DNA of 64,000 nucleotides from Nitrosovibrio sp. Nv4 (GTDB lineage Bacteria > Pseudomonadota > Gammaproteobacteria > Burkholderiales > Nitrosomonadaceae): assembly GCA_945860135.1 (NCBI GenBank), contig CAMAPK010000002.1:1-64000 (forward strand), read 5' to 3'. The translations under genes were made by a program, and so were the position numbers. Shown one piece after another: positions 46,756-57,281 of this stretch. Position 1 is the stretch's first letter; every line of letters begins with the position of its first letter. The notes under the pieces are model-generated. The model was not told the DNA's origin. It did no database searches and saw only the letters and a program-made list of their open reading frames with translations.

Positions 46756-48060
46756 ATGATTGAATCCAATTCAAAACCCGAGACTCTGTCCGATTGGTTG
46801 AGCCATCTCGAGCACCTCCACCCGGTAACCATCGAGATGGGACTGGAGCGTGTCGGCCAGGTCAGGACCGTGCTGGGCCTTGTGCCAGTTTTCCCCATCG
46901 TCACTGTTGGCGGGACCAATGGCAAGGGTTCGACTTGCGCCATGCTGGAAGCGATCCTGAGTCGTGCCGGATATCGCGTCGCTTGCTACACCTCACCACA
47001 TTTGCTGCGTTATAACGAGCGAGTACGGATAAACCAGCGGGAAGCAAGCGACGCTGATTTATGCAAGGTTTTTGCAGAGGTCGAATCAGCGCGGGTAGTC
47101 AGTGGCATTTCCCTGACTTATTTCGAGTTCGGAACCTTGGCGGCAATGCAGTCGTTCAGCCAAGCCGGAGTGGACGTCGCGATTCTGGAAGTGGGACTGG
47201 GCGGACGGCTGGATGCGGTCAATATCTTTGCTGCCGATTGCGCAGTACTGACCAGCGTTGACCTCGATCATATGGATTATCTCGGCGACACACGAGAAGA
47301 AATCGGGTTCGAGAAAGCGGGAATTTTCAGGAATGGCAGGGCTGCAATCTGTTCGGAGACTAATGTTCCTGCTGCCGTCCGCCGGCAGGCAGAGGCAGTT
47401 GGCGCAAATTTCATGCATATCGGCGAGCAGTTCGGTTACTTGACTGGTGCAACCTCATGGGATTACTGGGGAGTAGGGGGCAAGCGCCATTCGCTCCCTT
47501 ATCCTGCCTTGCGTGGCAGCTATCAATTGCGTAATGCCAGCGCCTGCCTCGCTGCGCTGGATACGCTCAAGGACAGCTTGCCGGTCACCATGGGTGCCAT
47601 ACGCCAGGGCTTGCTGGAAGTTGCATTGCCGGGACGGTTCCAGGTGTTGCCGGGCCAGCCGCTGACAGTGCTGGATGTGGCGCATAACCCGGCTGCAGCG
47701 CAGGCTTTGGCCGTCAATCTCGACAATATGGGTCGTTACCCCAGGACTTATGCGGTATTTGCCATGCTCGGGGATAAGGATATGGCCGGGGTGGTGCGGG
47801 CACTTATGCCCGTAGTGGATGTGTGGTTGGCGGCAGGTATCGACGCACCACGCGGGGCTTCTGCTGAAGAATTGCGGCAGGTGCTGGAAAGCGTAAATAT
47901 AGGAGGGGCGGGAGCAATAATTTGCACTTTTCCTGATATTGCCAAGGCTTATGCATATGCCTGTGAGCAAGCAGGCGAAAATGATAGAATCTGCGTGTTC
48001 GGCTCGTTCCATACTGTGAGCGAAGTACTGCGCTACCGAAATGCAGTTAGATCTAGATAG
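46756..48060 (+). CDS. folC: Bifunctional folylpolyglutamate/dihydrofolate synthase
   Basis: FolC (434 residues) adds glutamate to dihydropteroate and folates. The Mur-ligase-type ATP loop GGTNGKGSTCAMLEAIL, YTSPHLLRYNERV, and DHMDYLGDTREEIGFEKAGI are diagnostic, with DVAHNPAAAQAL in the C-terminal domain. A short repeat tract follows its stop. Confidence 0.95.
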   Translation: MIESNSKPETLSDWLSHLEHLHPVTIEMGLERVGQVRTVLGLVPVFPIVTVGGTNGKGSTCAMLEAILSRAGYRVACYTSPHLLRYNERVRINQREASDADLCKVFAEVESARVVSGISLTYFEFGTLAAMQSFSQAGVDVAILEVGLGGRLDAVNIFAADCAVLTSVDLDHMDYLGDTREEIGFEKAGIFRNGRAAICSETNVPAAVRRQAEAVGANFMHIGEQFGYLTGATSWDYWGVGGKRHSLPYPALRGSYQLRNASACLAALDTLKDSLPVTMGAIRQGLLEVALPGRFQVLPGQPLTVLDVAHNPAAAQALAVNLDNMGRYPRTYAVFAMLGDKDMAGVVRALMPVVDVWLAAGIDAPRGASAEELRQVLESVNIGGAGAIICTFPDIAKAYAYACEQAGENDRICVFGSFHTVSEVLRYRNAVRSR

Positions 48061-48095
48061 TGGTGAGTAGTGAGTAGTAAGTGGTGAGTAGTAAA
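48058..48095. repeat. Short GTGAGTAGT-type tandem repeat
   Basis: Between folC and dedD, the unit AGTGGTGAGTAGT occurs twice, with an internal extra GAGTAGT copy, starting at the folC stop. Unlike the surrounding sequence it is low-complexity. It ends 14 nt before the dedD start, so repeat-number changes could alter its leader. Confidence 0.6.
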
Positions 48096-48109
48096 ATGGA
48101 CAGGCTCAA

Positions 48110-48739
48110 ATGGCAAGAACCGTCAGCGAAGAAGAAATTCAACTAAGGAAACGTGCCAGAAGACGCTTGGTCGGGGCGGTTGCACTGGTGATCGCTGCAG
48201 TTGTGATTTTGCCGATGGCGCTCGACAGCGAACCGAAGCAGGGAAGCCATGAGATCGACATCCACATTCCTGCAGAAAATTCAGCAGGCGAGTTTACCCC
48301 CAAGATTGTTCCCGAGATAGAGGCGCCAGCTATCGCTGTGGTTGAAGAGCCTGAACCTGTGGCGCGACAACAAGCAGAACAAACAGAGCAGGCAATGTTG
48401 CAGACGTTGCCGCAGTCGGCGCAAATTGCAGCAAAACCGGTAGAGAAACCGGTTGAACATAAGTCTGACAGCAAGACTGAATCCCGGACCGAAAAACCGG
48501 TCGCTGCCACGGGTGTTTTTGTGGTGCAATTGGGCGCATTTTCTGATCCGGCCAAGGCCAGGCAACAGCAACAGAGCCTTACCTCGAATGGCATCAATAC
48601 TTATACGGAGAATCTTCACACCGCCAAGGGCGAAGTAATCCGTGTGCGTGTTGGTCCGTTCTCAGCGCGCGGGGAGGCGGAGGAAATGCGCGAGAAATTG
48701 AAGAAGCTGGGACTCGACGGTGTGGTGACCGCGCAATAA
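48110..48739 (+). CDS. dedD: SPOR-domain protein (DedD-like)
   Basis: A 209-residue inner-membrane protein: a basic cytoplasmic start, one membrane helix (about 19-35), a Pro/Glu/Gln-rich periplasmic linker and a C-terminal SPOR domain (about 133-208: GVFVVQLGAFSDPAKARQQQ...). SPOR domains bind denuded septal peptidoglycan. It sits between folC and cvpA as dedD does in E. coli; the symbol is based on this position. Confidence 0.88.
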   Translation: MARTVSEEEIQLRKRARRRLVGAVALVIAAVVILPMALDSEPKQGSHEIDIHIPAENSAGEFTPKIVPEIEAPAIAVVEEPEPVARQQAEQTEQAMLQTLPQSAQIAAKPVEKPVEHKSDSKTESRTEKPVAATGVFVVQLGAFSDPAKARQQQQSLTSNGINTYTENLHTAKGEVIRVRVGPFSARGEAEEMREKLKKLGLDGVVTAQ

Positions 48740-48832
48740 TTCCATGACGGAATTGATGGCCAGGATACAACGAAGAAGTAATAGCAACGGTTGCGCAGGG
48801 CAAACTTGCCCTGGTAATTCTGCTGCTTGCAA

Positions 48833-49327
48833 ATGACCATTTTTGATTATGCAGTTTTGGGCATATTGGCTGTATCGGTGCTGCTGAGCGTGATGCGTGG
48901 CGCGGTACGCGAGTTACTGTCGCTGGCGGGTTGGGTAGTCGCATTCATGGCGGCAAAATCGCTGGCGGCGAGTTTTGTACCGCTGCTGCCAGCGAGTATC
49001 GAGGACGAATCGATCCGCATGTCGGTGGCATTTGTGGCGATATTTCTAGCGACATTGTTGGCAATGAGCCTGGTCGCCATACTGGCCTCAGCTATGATAA
49101 AGACCGTGGGGCTGGGATTTGTTGACAGATTTTTGGGTTCACTGTTCGGCCTTGTGCGTGGGCTACTGGTAGTGCTACTGATGGTACTGGCCGCGGGGCT
49201 GACTGCGCTACCGCGAGAACCATTCTGGCAGAAAGCCTTATTGAGTAAACCGCTTGAAACAGCGGTGACGATGATGATGCCCTGGCTGCCGCAGGATTTA
49301 TCTGCGCGTATTCATTATGGGAAATAG
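48833..49327 (+). CDS. cvpA: CvpA family membrane protein
   Basis: CvpA (164 residues), with four predicted membrane helices and the family motif DYAVLGILAVSVLLSVMRGAV near the N-terminus. It is linked to colicin V production and envelope stress in E. coli. It lies immediately before purF, the conserved arrangement. ATG at 48833 is taken. Confidence 0.92.
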   Translation: MTIFDYAVLGILAVSVLLSVMRGAVRELLSLAGWVVAFMAAKSLAASFVPLLPASIEDESIRMSVAFVAIFLATLLAMSLVAILASAMIKTVGLGFVDRFLGSLFGLVRGLLVVLLMVLAAGLTALPREPFWQKALLSKPLETAVTMMMPWLPQDLSARIHYGK

Positions 49328-49443
49328 GAATAACCCGATAAATGGCCAGGATGCAAGCTGTAGTGCAGGGCAAGATGCGAAGTAAATTTCTTTACATGTT
49401 TTTCATGCAGCATTAATCTGTACGCTCTTTCCGGGATGCAATC

Positions 49444-50964
49444 ATGTGTGGAATTCTGGGTGTAGTCGCACAATCTCCTGCCAACCAGTTGCTGTATGAC
49501 GGATTGCTGGTATTGCAGCACCGTGGCCAGGATGCCGCCGGCATAGTCACAGCGCAGGGCAACACTTTTCACATGCAAAAGGGCGGCGGCCTGGTACGGG
49601 ATGTGTTCAGAACCCGTAATATGCGCGCATTAGCCGGCAATATGGGTATTGCCCATGTGCGCTATCCAACGGCGGGTTCTGCCGAGTCCACCGCTGAGGC
49701 GCAGCCATTTTATGTCAACTCGCCGTTTGGCATCGTGCTGGGGCACAATGGCAATCTCACCAATGCGGCACAGCTCAACCAGGAGTTGTTTCGCGAGGAC
49801 TTGCGTCACGTCAATACCAATTCCGATTCCGAGGTGCTGCTCAACGTGCTGGCACATGAGCTGCAGAGAAGCACAAAAAATCATCAGCTCGATCCCGCCG
49901 CCATTTTTGCTGCAGTTGCTGGCGTCCACCAGCGCTGCCGCGGTGCCTATGCAGTCGTGGCGATGATCGCGGGTTATGGGTTACTGGCTTTTCGCGACCC
50001 CTACGGCATTCGTCCGCTAGTGTTCGGCTGTGCCGATACCGAGCAGGGGGTCGAGTATCTGGTGGCATCCGAGAGTGTGGCGCTCGATACCCTGGGGTTC
50101 AAACTGGTACGTGATATCGCACCGGGAGAAGCGGTTTTTATTGACGAGAGCGGCAATTTTTATAGCAAACAGTGCGCCGCTAATCCTACGCTTAATCCGT
50201 GCATTTTCGAGTACGTCTATCTGGCGCGCCCCGATTCGGTAATGGATGGTATTTCGGTATATGAGACGCGACTGAACATGGGCGAGAGTCTGGCCGACAA
50301 GATCACCAAAACCATGCGGCACCTGGATATTGATGTGGTGATTCCAATTCCGGACTCCAGCCGCCCCAGTGCCTTGCAGCTTGCCAACCGTCTGGGGCTG
50401 AACTTCCGCGAGGGTTTCGTCAAGAACCGTTATATCGGCCGCACCTTCATCATGCCGGGGCAGCAGCAACGGCGTAAATCGGTACGGCAGAAGCTCAATG
50501 CGATGAGTGTGGAATTCCGCGGCAAGAACGTGCTGCTGGTGGATGACTCCATTGTGCGTGGTACCACCAGCCGGGAAATTGTGCAAATGGCGCAGGAAGC
50601 CGGGGCGCATAAAGTGTATTTTGCTTCGGCTGCGCCACCAGTAAGATTTCCCAATGTTTACGGGATTGATATGCCGACACGCCAGGAATTGATTGCTACC
50701 GGTCGCGATGACGATGATATTTGCCGGGAGATCGGTGCGGATCACCTTATTTACCAGGATCTCGATTCCCTCAAGAAAGATGTGTGCCGGGTCAATCCAG
50801 CGATTACACGTTACGAGACTTCCTGTTTCGATGGCAATTACATTACCGGCGACGTTACGCCGGAATACCTGGCTATTGTCGAGGCGCAGCGCAATGGTGG
50901 TCTGGCATTGGCGCAAGCCAGATCCAGTACGCAGTTGGATCTGAATCTGGTGACTGCGGACTAG
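49444..50964 (+). CDS. purF: Amidophosphoribosyltransferase
   Basis: PurF (506 residues) catalyses the first committed purine step. The N-terminal glutaminase nucleophile Cys2 (MCGILGVV) is followed by HRGQDAAGI and [14 protein letters not shown]; the PRPP-binding motif [13 protein letters not shown] is in the C-terminal domain. There is no propeptide. A terminator follows 100 nt downstream. Confidence 0.97.
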   Translation: MCGILGVVAQSPANQLLYDGLLVLQHRGQDAAGIVTAQGNTFHMQKGGGLVRDVFRTRNMRALAGNMGIAHVRYPTAGSAESTAEAQPFYVNSPFGIVLGHNGNLTNAAQLNQELFREDLRHVNTNSDSEVLLNVLAHELQRSTKNHQLDPAAIFAAVAGVHQRCRGAYAVVAMIAGYGLLAFRDPYGIRPLVFGCADTEQGVEYLVASESVALDTLGFKLVRDIAPGEAVFIDESGNFYSKQCAANPTLNPCIFEYVYLARPDSVMDGISVYETRLNMGESLADKITKTMRHLDIDVVIPIPDSSRPSALQLANRLGLNFREGFVKNRYIGRTFIMPGQQQRRKSVRQKLNAMSVEFRGKNVLLVDDSIVRGTTSREIVQMAQEAGAHKVYFASAAPPVRFPNVYGIDMPTRQELIATGRDDDDICREIGADHLIYQDLDSLKKDVCRVNPAITRYETSCFDGNYITGDVTPEYLAIVEAQRNGGLALAQARSSTQLDLNLVTAD

Positions 50965-51061
50965 GAGATTTGACAAAAACATTTACCAAGCGTAATTTGC
51001 TGGTGTGCGCCGATTTGATATTCAGCTTGCGGGCGCGTTATAAATACGGCTAAAGCGTGGG

Positions 51062-51096
51062 AAACCCGTTTTGGCAAAGGCTGAACGGGTTTTTTA
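51062..51096 (+). terminator. Intrinsic terminator after purF
   Basis: A 9-bp stem AAACCCGTT/AACGGGTTT closes on a 13-nt loop and runs into TTTTTTA. It separates purF from metZ, whose ribosome site follows directly. Confidence 0.85.
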
Positions 51097-51113
51097 TTTG
51101 GAGGGGATCTCCC

Positions 51114-52295
51114 ATGTCTGACGATTTTGAACTGGAAACACTGGCGCTGCATACAGGCATACACCGCAGCCAATTCAACGAGCACTCCGAGGCTCTGTAT
51201 CTTACCTCAAGCTATGTGTTCGATAGCGCTGCCCAAGCTGCCGCACGCTTTTCCGGCGCAGAGCCGGGAAACATATATTCGCGTTTCACCAACCCCACGG
51301 TCACCGCTTTTGAGGAGCGGCTTGCCGCACTGGAAGGAGCAGAGGCTTGTGTTGCCACTTCTTCCGGCATGTCGGCAATACTTTCCTGCGTAATGGGGCT
51401 GCTGTCCGCAGGCGATCACGTGATCGCCTCACGCAGTCTGTTTGGCGCCACGGTAAACCTGTTTAACAACATTCTAAAACGCTTCGGCGTCGAGACCACA
51501 TTTGTTTCGGCCACCGATGTTGCGGCATGGCAGGCAGCAGTAAAAGCCAACACGAAACTCTTGTTCATAGAGACCCCATCAAATCCGCTCACTGAAATTT
51601 CCGACATCGCGGCGTTGGCTGCAGTTGCGAGAAAAGCCGGGGCATGGCTGGCAGTGGACAACTGCTTCTGTTCGCCGATACTGCAACGGCCGCTGGAGCT
51701 GGGCGCAGATCTGGTGATCCACTCTGCTACCAAGTATCTCGATGGTCAGGGCAGGGTGCTGGGTGGCGCAGTGCTGGGAAATCGGGAGCTGGTAATGGAG
51801 AAAGGCGTACATGGTTTTCTGCGTACCGCCGGTCCGACCCTAAGTGCATTCAATGCCTGGGTAATTCTGAAGGGAATGGAGACTCTCAAAATCCGGATGG
51901 AGGCCCATTCTGCCAATGCCCTGGAAATTGCCCACTGGCTGGAAAAGCAAGCTAATGTGGCGCGAGTTTATTATCCTGGCTTGGCATCGCATCCACAGTA
52001 CCAGCTTGCCCGGCAGCAGCAGAAAACGGGTGGTGGCATCGTGTCGTTTGAGATGAAGGGTGGAAGAGAAGCCGCGTGGCAGGTGGTGGATGCCACTCGT
52101 TTAATTTCGATCACTGCCAATCTAGGGGATACCAAGAGTACGCTCACTCATCCTGCCACCACTACCCATGCCCGTATCACTCAGGAAGCGCGGGATGCGG
52201 CAGGCATCACCGAAGGCTTGTTGCGTATTGCGGTGGGGCTGGAAGCGGTACAAGACATCAAAGCGGATTTGGCAAGAGGGTTGCAGGGATTATAG
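51114..52295 (+). CDS. metZ: O-succinylhomoserine sulfhydrylase
   Basis: MetZ (393 residues), a PLP enzyme of the Cys/Met gamma family that makes homocysteine. The PLP lysine is in IHSATKYLDGQGRVLGG; FIETPSNPLTEISD and SNIYSRFTNPT-like YSRFTNPTVTAFEERL are present. The start MSDDFELETLALHTG has GGAGGGG 8 nt upstream. The purF-metZ neighbourhood is common in beta- and gammaproteobacteria. Confidence 0.93.
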   Translation: MSDDFELETLALHTGIHRSQFNEHSEALYLTSSYVFDSAAQAAARFSGAEPGNIYSRFTNPTVTAFEERLAALEGAEACVATSSGMSAILSCVMGLLSAGDHVIASRSLFGATVNLFNNILKRFGVETTFVSATDVAAWQAAVKANTKLLFIETPSNPLTEISDIAALAAVARKAGAWLAVDNCFCSPILQRPLELGADLVIHSATKYLDGQGRVLGGAVLGNRELVMEKGVHGFLRTAGPTLSAFNAWVILKGMETLKIRMEAHSANALEIAHWLEKQANVARVYYPGLASHPQYQLARQQQKTGGGIVSFEMKGGREAAWQVVDATRLISITANLGDTKSTLTHPATTTHARITQEARDAAGITEGLLRIAVGLEAVQDIKADLARGLQGL

Positions 52296-52373
52296 AGATG
52301 CATTTGTTGGCGTGTGCACCTCACCGCAAACACGCCCACTCTGGTCCATTCAATTCAGCTATTCCGGCCTGTC

Positions 52374-52865
52374 TTAAACCACTTCCGCTTTCTCTATTAC
52401 CACGTCTTCCACGGGTACGTTCTGGTGACCGCTGCGGTTGCCGGTTTTCACTTTTTTGATCATGTCCACTACGTCTTTACCTTCCACTACTTTGCCAAAC
52501 ACGCAGTAGCCGAAACCCTGCGAAGTGGATGAGGTGTAGTTGAGAAAGCCGTTATCGGCAATATTAATGAAGAATTGTGCCGATGCTGAGTGTGGATCGG
52601 AAGTCCGAGCCATGGCGATGGTGTAGGCTTCATTCTTGAGGCCGTTGGCAGCTTCGTTTTGAATTGGAGCCAAGGTTTGTTTCTGGTGCATGCCCGGTTC
52701 GAAACCGCCACCCTGGATCATGAAATCGTTAATCACCCGATGGAATATCGTATTGTCGTAATGCCCGCTGTTCACGTAGTCAAGGAAATTCTGGGCGGTA
52801 AGTGGCGCTTTCTCGCTATCGAGTTCGAGAGTGATGACGCCGTAATTGGTGTGTAGTTTGATCAT
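52374..52865 (-). CDS. ppiB: Peptidyl-prolyl cis-trans isomerase, cytoplasmic cyclophilin
   Basis: A 163-residue cyclophilin without a signal peptide. Active-site pattern [35 protein letters not shown] and [11 protein letters not shown] are intact. It lies 9 nt after a second, secreted cyclophilin gene and is co-directional with it. Confidence 0.95.
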   Translation of the reverse strand: MIKLHTNYGVITLELDSEKAPLTAQNFLDYVNSGHYDNTIFHRVINDFMIQGGGFEPGMHQKQTLAPIQNEAANGLKNEAYTIAMARTSDPHSASAQFFINIADNGFLNYTSSTSQGFGYCVFGKVVEGKDVVDMIKKVKTGNRSGHQNVPVEDVVIEKAEVV

Positions 52866-52874
52866 GTCTTATCC

Positions 52875-53468
52875 TTATTTTGCGGGTTGTCCGGCTGCAG
52901 GAGCAGGTTCTGCGGTCGAGATGAGTCTGATTTCTTCGATTACTATGGCTTCTCTGGGCACATCACCAGAGCCGGTAGGTGTGGCAGCAATTTTGTTGAC
53001 GATCTCCATACCCCCCGTAACTTTCCCGAATACGGTATAGCCGTAGCCCCGGTCAGTGGGCGCAGAATAATTGAGAAAGGCATTATCCGCCACGTTGATG
53101 AAGAACTGCGCCGATGCTGAGTGCGGATCGGAGGTGCGAGCCATCGCAATTGTCCCGATAGTATTCTTCAGGCCATTGGCCGCCTCATTTTCAATGGGCG
53201 GTCTGGTCGGTTTCTGCCTGAGCGCTTGGTCGAGTCCACCTCCCTGAATCATGAATCCCGGGATGACACGATGGAAAACTGTGGATTTATAGTGGCCTTC
53301 CTTCACATACTGCAGAAAATTCTCAACGGTCTTGGGTGCTCTGGCAGGATAGAGTTCCAGCAGGATATTGCCCAAATTGGTTTTTATTTCAACCTGCGGG
53401 CCGGCAGCGAATACCGTGATGCTGAATAGTAATGAAAGGGCGGTGACAAACAGCTTGACGATACGCAT
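52875..53468 (-). CDS. ppiA: Peptidyl-prolyl cis-trans isomerase, periplasmic cyclophilin
   Basis: A 197-residue cyclophilin with a signal peptide (about residues 1-22) and the same catalytic motifs ([31 protein letters not shown]). It is the periplasmic counterpart of the gene that follows it by 9 nt; the two have arisen by duplication with one copy gaining or losing the signal. Confidence 0.95.
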   Translation of the reverse strand: MRIVKLFVTALSLLFSITVFAAGPQVEIKTNLGNILLELYPARAPKTVENFLQYVKEGHYKSTVFHRVIPGFMIQGGGLDQALRQKPTRPPIENEAANGLKNTIGTIAMARTSDPHSASAQFFINVADNAFLNYSAPTDRGYGYTVFGKVTGGMEIVNKIAATPTGSGDVPREAIVIEEIRLISTAEPAPAAGQPAK

Positions 53469-53512
53469 GATGATTCCTATAGAAAGCGGAGAGGTTATTG
53501 GCCGGGGAGCAA

Positions 53513-54739
53513 TTACGCCGCGCCTTCATAAATGATTTTCCAGCGCCCATTTTTTTCTTTCATCCAGTATTGGCGTTTTTTCATTTTGTTGGAAAGATTG
53601 CTGCTGGAATAGTCCTGGTCGAAGCTGACTACTATCAGATCGTCTCTGCCCGGATAAAGAAGCATGCCGACATTACTGATATCGACTTTGATCCAGCTCT
53701 TGGCGACATTTACCTGGCGTTTGTGCTGCGCCCATTTTGCCAGATCCTGTCCGCCACTGGAGAAATCACGGCCATAGTGCGCGAGATAGTTATCTGCATT
53801 CCTGCTCTCCCAGTCACGCCGCCAGTTTTCCAGATGCGGGGCAAGTTCGTTGCGCTGCGCAATCACCTCATCAGGACTTGCCCATTCCACTTTGTCGCTG
53901 ATGAGGACAGGCGTTATGCCAACTTGCAGGGTTGTCGCTACGGCATCCAGATCCTGGTTGGCCAGCACTACGCAACCATCGCTGGCGCGGGGCGGACGGC
54001 TGTAGGTGTCGGAGGGAGTGCCGTGCAGCCAGATGCCATAACCGCTGCGCCCGTGCCGTTTGTCCCATTCATTGGGGTAATTAATGGGGAATGCGCCGCT
54101 ACCGTAAAAATCAGTGAGTTTTGCCCGTGGCAGGTTGGCAGTAATGAAATATACGCCGAGGGGAGTTTTCTGGTCGCCTTCTTTCAGTTTCTGCGAGCCA
54201 TTTTTGCCGCTACTGATGTAGTAATCGGCGAGGTAGTGGGCCTTGCCCTGAACATTCTGATAGATATAAAGCCGCGATTTGCCCGTGTCGGTAACCACAG
54301 CATATTTCTGATCTGAACTCATCTGCAGCAGATACTTCGGTACCATGTCACGCGGAACTGGCTCCTGATGGCGTTGTATTCTTACCCGCGCTTCCGCACG
54401 CAGATCGGCAATGCGTTCTGGCGATGATCCGGCAGCGTCACCCATATTACTGATAGGGCGGGAGCGTGCCAGAAGCAGATCACCCCGAATGAGATGGGCG
54501 AGCCGGAAATTCGGGTTGGTTTTGAGCAGGTGTTCAATTCCGTTCAAGGCAGAATCTATGCGACGGTCGCTGATTTCATGCAGGCTCTTGATCAGCATGC
54601 TTTCCGGACCGGCAATAGCCAGTTCTGGCAAAGTCGATATGTCACGCGCCATGGTACCCGTAGCGGCGAAGTAGAGTGCCCCTGCCATGACGGCGGCAAT
54701 CAGGCGGCCGCGTCTAACGTAAAAGTTATATGGCTTCAT
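53513..54739 (-). CDS. L,D-transpeptidase (YkuD) with C-terminal NTF2-like domain
   Basis: A 408-residue protein with an N-terminal membrane anchor or signal (about residues 8-30), a helical region, a YkuD catalytic domain with the His/Cys motif (GIWLHGTPSDTYSRPPRASD followed by GCVVL) and a C-terminal NTF2/SnoaL-like domain (about 300-405). YkuD enzymes crosslink peptidoglycan or attach lipoproteins. The start at 54739 overlaps the upstream gene stop (ATGA), so the two are co-transcribed. The C-terminal domain is paralogous to that of the upstream TPR protein. Confidence 0.9.
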   Translation of the reverse strand: MKPYNFYVRRGRLIAAVMAGALYFAATGTMARDISTLPELAIAGPESMLIKSLHEISDRRIDSALNGIEHLLKTNPNFRLAHLIRGDLLLARSRPISNMGDAAGSSPERIADLRAEARVRIQRHQEPVPRDMVPKYLLQMSSDQKYAVVTDTGKSRLYIYQNVQGKAHYLADYYISSGKNGSQKLKEGDQKTPLGVYFITANLPRAKLTDFYGSGAFPINYPNEWDKRHGRSGYGIWLHGTPSDTYSRPPRASDGCVVLANQDLDAVATTLQVGITPVLISDKVEWASPDEVIAQRNELAPHLENWRRDWESRNADNYLAHYGRDFSSGGQDLAKWAQHKRQVNVAKSWIKVDISNVGMLLYPGRDDLIVVSFDQDYSSSNLSNKMKKRQYWMKEKNGRWKIIYEGAA

Positions 54740-55758
54740 TGTCCAACTTGTTCTTGCTGAATGCTCCATTTCTCCCCGGTCTTGACTAGCACTAGTGTTT
54801 TGATGGTATGGTTTTTGAGCGTATCAGAGTGATATGACTGTTTAAAAGTCACCTTGGCATGGGTGGCATCGGTAATAGTCACTTTGGGATTGGTGATCGA
54901 CACTTGGATTGATTTTGGTTTTTCAATGCGCTCCTGACGATTCTTTTCCCAAGCCGCGCGTGATAGGCCACCCGGAGTTTGGAAATCATTCGCATAGAAG
55001 CCGAGATAACCTGCTACATTTCTAGTAGACCATGCTTTGGCCCAGTCGTTCACAGCTTTGATAATTTCTTCGGGAGCAGCTGGAGCAGTGGCTGTTTCCG
55101 CTGCCGGCTTTTCGATCATGGCGGGCTTTTCTGGTGCTGGCTTCTCTGCGGTTCTTTCGGCGACTTTTTCCGGAATTCTTACCGGTGGAGTGCTTGCCGA
55201 TTTGGCGGCGGCGATTTTGACGCCTTTGGATCCATCGGTGAACAGATCCTTGATCAGCGCCAGCTTGGTTTGTGCGGCGGCGTTACTCTTGTCCAACTGC
55301 AACGCTTTATCATAGGCCTGGCTTGCCATTTTTGCGTAGATGTCGCCCAGGTTTTCGTGAGCGGTAGAGTAGCTGGGGTGTGTGCGTATTGCCTGCTCCA
55401 GTGCATCTTTGGCTTTTTCATACTGGCCCTGACTGGCGTAGAGCACCGCGAGATTATTGTACGGTTCAGGCAGGTTGGGATGATCTGCCGCCAGGGAAGA
55501 AAATATCCGGATGGCATCAGCAATTTTATTCTGCTCGGTGAGTATCAGCCCCTTCTGGAAACGCATTTGCGCATCTTTTGGCTTGCTGGCAAGGTAGGCA
55601 TCCGCTCGCTGCAGTGCCTGGGAGAGATTGCCCTGCCGGTACAATTTAACAACTTCTTGGCTTTCATCGGCATACGCAAGTGGACTCACCACCAGTAACA
55701 GAGCGGCGGCACAAGCTGCAACGGGTGCGAGAACCTGGTGAAAGGCTGGTATTTTCAT
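54736..55758 (-). CDS. Periplasmic TPR protein with C-terminal NTF2-like domain
   Basis: A 340-residue protein: a signal peptide (about residues 1-30), three to four TPR units (about 35-155), a Pro/Glu/Lys-rich linker and a C-terminal NTF2/SnoaL-like domain (about 225-338: WSTRNVAGYLGFYANDFQTP...). The C-terminal domain resembles the last 110 residues of the YkuD protein encoded next. It is likely an envelope scaffold that works with that L,D-transpeptidase. Divergent from cysS. Confidence 0.85.
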   Translation of the reverse strand: MKIPAFHQVLAPVAACAAALLLVVSPLAYADESQEVVKLYRQGNLSQALQRADAYLASKPKDAQMRFQKGLILTEQNKIADAIRIFSSLAADHPNLPEPYNNLAVLYASQGQYEKAKDALEQAIRTHPSYSTAHENLGDIYAKMASQAYDKALQLDKSNAAAQTKLALIKDLFTDGSKGVKIAAAKSASTPPVRIPEKVAERTAEKPAPEKPAMIEKPAAETATAPAAPEEIIKAVNDWAKAWSTRNVAGYLGFYANDFQTPGGLSRAAWEKNRQERIEKPKSIQVSITNPKVTITDATHAKVTFKQSYHSDTLKNHTIKTLVLVKTGEKWSIQQEQVGQ

Positions 55759-55845
55759 TGTGCTATACTTCTCCGGTTTTTGTTAGGTTATTCCAGAATA
55801 TTCAACATTCTACCAAGAAGCCTGCCCAGTTAACAATCTCGTTGA

Positions 55846-57222
55846 ATGCTCAAGATCTATAATTCCCTCGCCAGGGCAAAACAAAGCTTTGTTCCGCTGA
55901 TCCCGGGCAAGGTTGGTATTTATGTCTGTGGCATGACAGTATATGACTATTGTCATCTGGGGCACGCGCGCGTGATGGTGGTGTTCGACATGGTGGTGCG
56001 CTGGCTGCAGACGAGTGGTTTCGCTGTGACCTACGTGCGCAATATTACCGATATCGACGACAAAATAATCAGACGTGCGCAGGAAAACAACGAATCCATA
56101 GAGATATTGACCAACCGCTTCATCCGGGCAATGGATGAAGATGCTGCCGCACTTGGTGTGGTACCGCCGGCGCACGAGCCACGTGCCACCTGCTACGTGG
56201 CAAACATGGTTGCCATGATCCGCACCCTGGTGGATAAGGACATTGCCTACCCCGCGAGTAACGGCGACGTTTACTATGCCGTGCATAAATTTCCTGGTTA
56301 TGGAAAGCTTTCCGGAAAATCGCTCGACGATTTGCGTGCCGGGGAGCGGGTCATCATTGACCCGCACAAGAAAGATCCACTGGATTTTGTACTATGGAAG
56401 GCAGCCAAACCCGGTGAGCCGCAATGGGACTCGCCCTGGGGGAAGGGGCGCCCCGGTTGGCACATTGAGTGCTCCGCGATGAGCGAACATTATCTCGGCG
56501 AGCACTTCGACATACATGGCGGTGGACAGGACTTGCAGTTCCCGCATCACGAAAATGAGATAGCGCAAAGTGAGGGCGCACACGACCATTCTTTCGTCAA
56601 TTACTGGATGCATAACGGTTTCGTGCGGGTCGATGATGAAAAAATGTCCAAGTCGCTGGGCAATTTCTTCACGGTGCGCGAGGTGCTTGCCCGCTACCAG
56701 CCGGAAGTAGTGCGGTTTTTCATCCTGCGCGCGCATTATCGCAGTCCGCTGAACTATTCCGACCAGCATCTGGAAGATGCCAGACACGCGCTCGCTCGAC
56801 TCTACATTGCATTAAAGGGAGGCGTGGCTCCTGTTGCCACAATCGACTGGAACGAACCCCATGCCCAGCGCTTCATGGAAGCGATGAATGATGATTTCAA
56901 CACCCCGGAAGCGGTCGCTGTACTGTTTGATCTCGCCAATGAGGCCAATAGGACCGGGTCACTAGCGGATATGGCATTACTTAAAGCGCTGGGTGGTTTG
57001 CTGGGTCTGCTGCAACGGGATCCGCAACAGCATCTGCAGGATGAAGCGATCGTGGGAGATGCCACATTCACGCCGGAATGTATCGAACAAATGATACAGC
57101 AGCGCCTTGCTGCGCGTACTGCCAGGAATTTTACCGAAGCAGACCGTATTCGCAAGGAGCTATCCGATGCCGGCATCCTGCTGGAAGATGGTCCACAGGG
57201 CACTACCTGGCGGCGCAAGTAG
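55846..57222 (+). CDS. cysS: Cysteinyl-tRNA synthetase
   Basis: CysRS (458 residues), class I. The zinc Cys and HIGH-like motif are in [18 protein letters not shown], the KMSKS motif is [13 protein letters not shown], and zinc ligands [10 protein letters not shown] and [10 protein letters not shown] are present. ATG at 55846 is normal. Monocistronic. Confidence 0.97.
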   Translation: MLKIYNSLARAKQSFVPLIPGKVGIYVCGMTVYDYCHLGHARVMVVFDMVVRWLQTSGFAVTYVRNITDIDDKIIRRAQENNESIEILTNRFIRAMDEDAAALGVVPPAHEPRATCYVANMVAMIRTLVDKDIAYPASNGDVYYAVHKFPGYGKLSGKSLDDLRAGERVIIDPHKKDPLDFVLWKAAKPGEPQWDSPWGKGRPGWHIECSAMSEHYLGEHFDIHGGGQDLQFPHHENEIAQSEGAHDHSFVNYWMHNGFVRVDDEKMSKSLGNFFTVREVLARYQPEVVRFFILRAHYRSPLNYSDQHLEDARHALARLYIALKGGVAPVATIDWNEPHAQRFMEAMNDDFNTPEAVAVLFDLANEANRTGSLADMALLKALGGLLGLLQRDPQQHLQDEAIVGDATFTPECIEQMIQQRLAARTARNFTEADRIRKELSDAGILLEDGPQGTTWRRK

Positions 57223-57281
57223 ATTTACTTGCAAAAGAGTTCACGCGGCCCAGAGCGGATAAGTTGTAGCCGGGGCTTACT

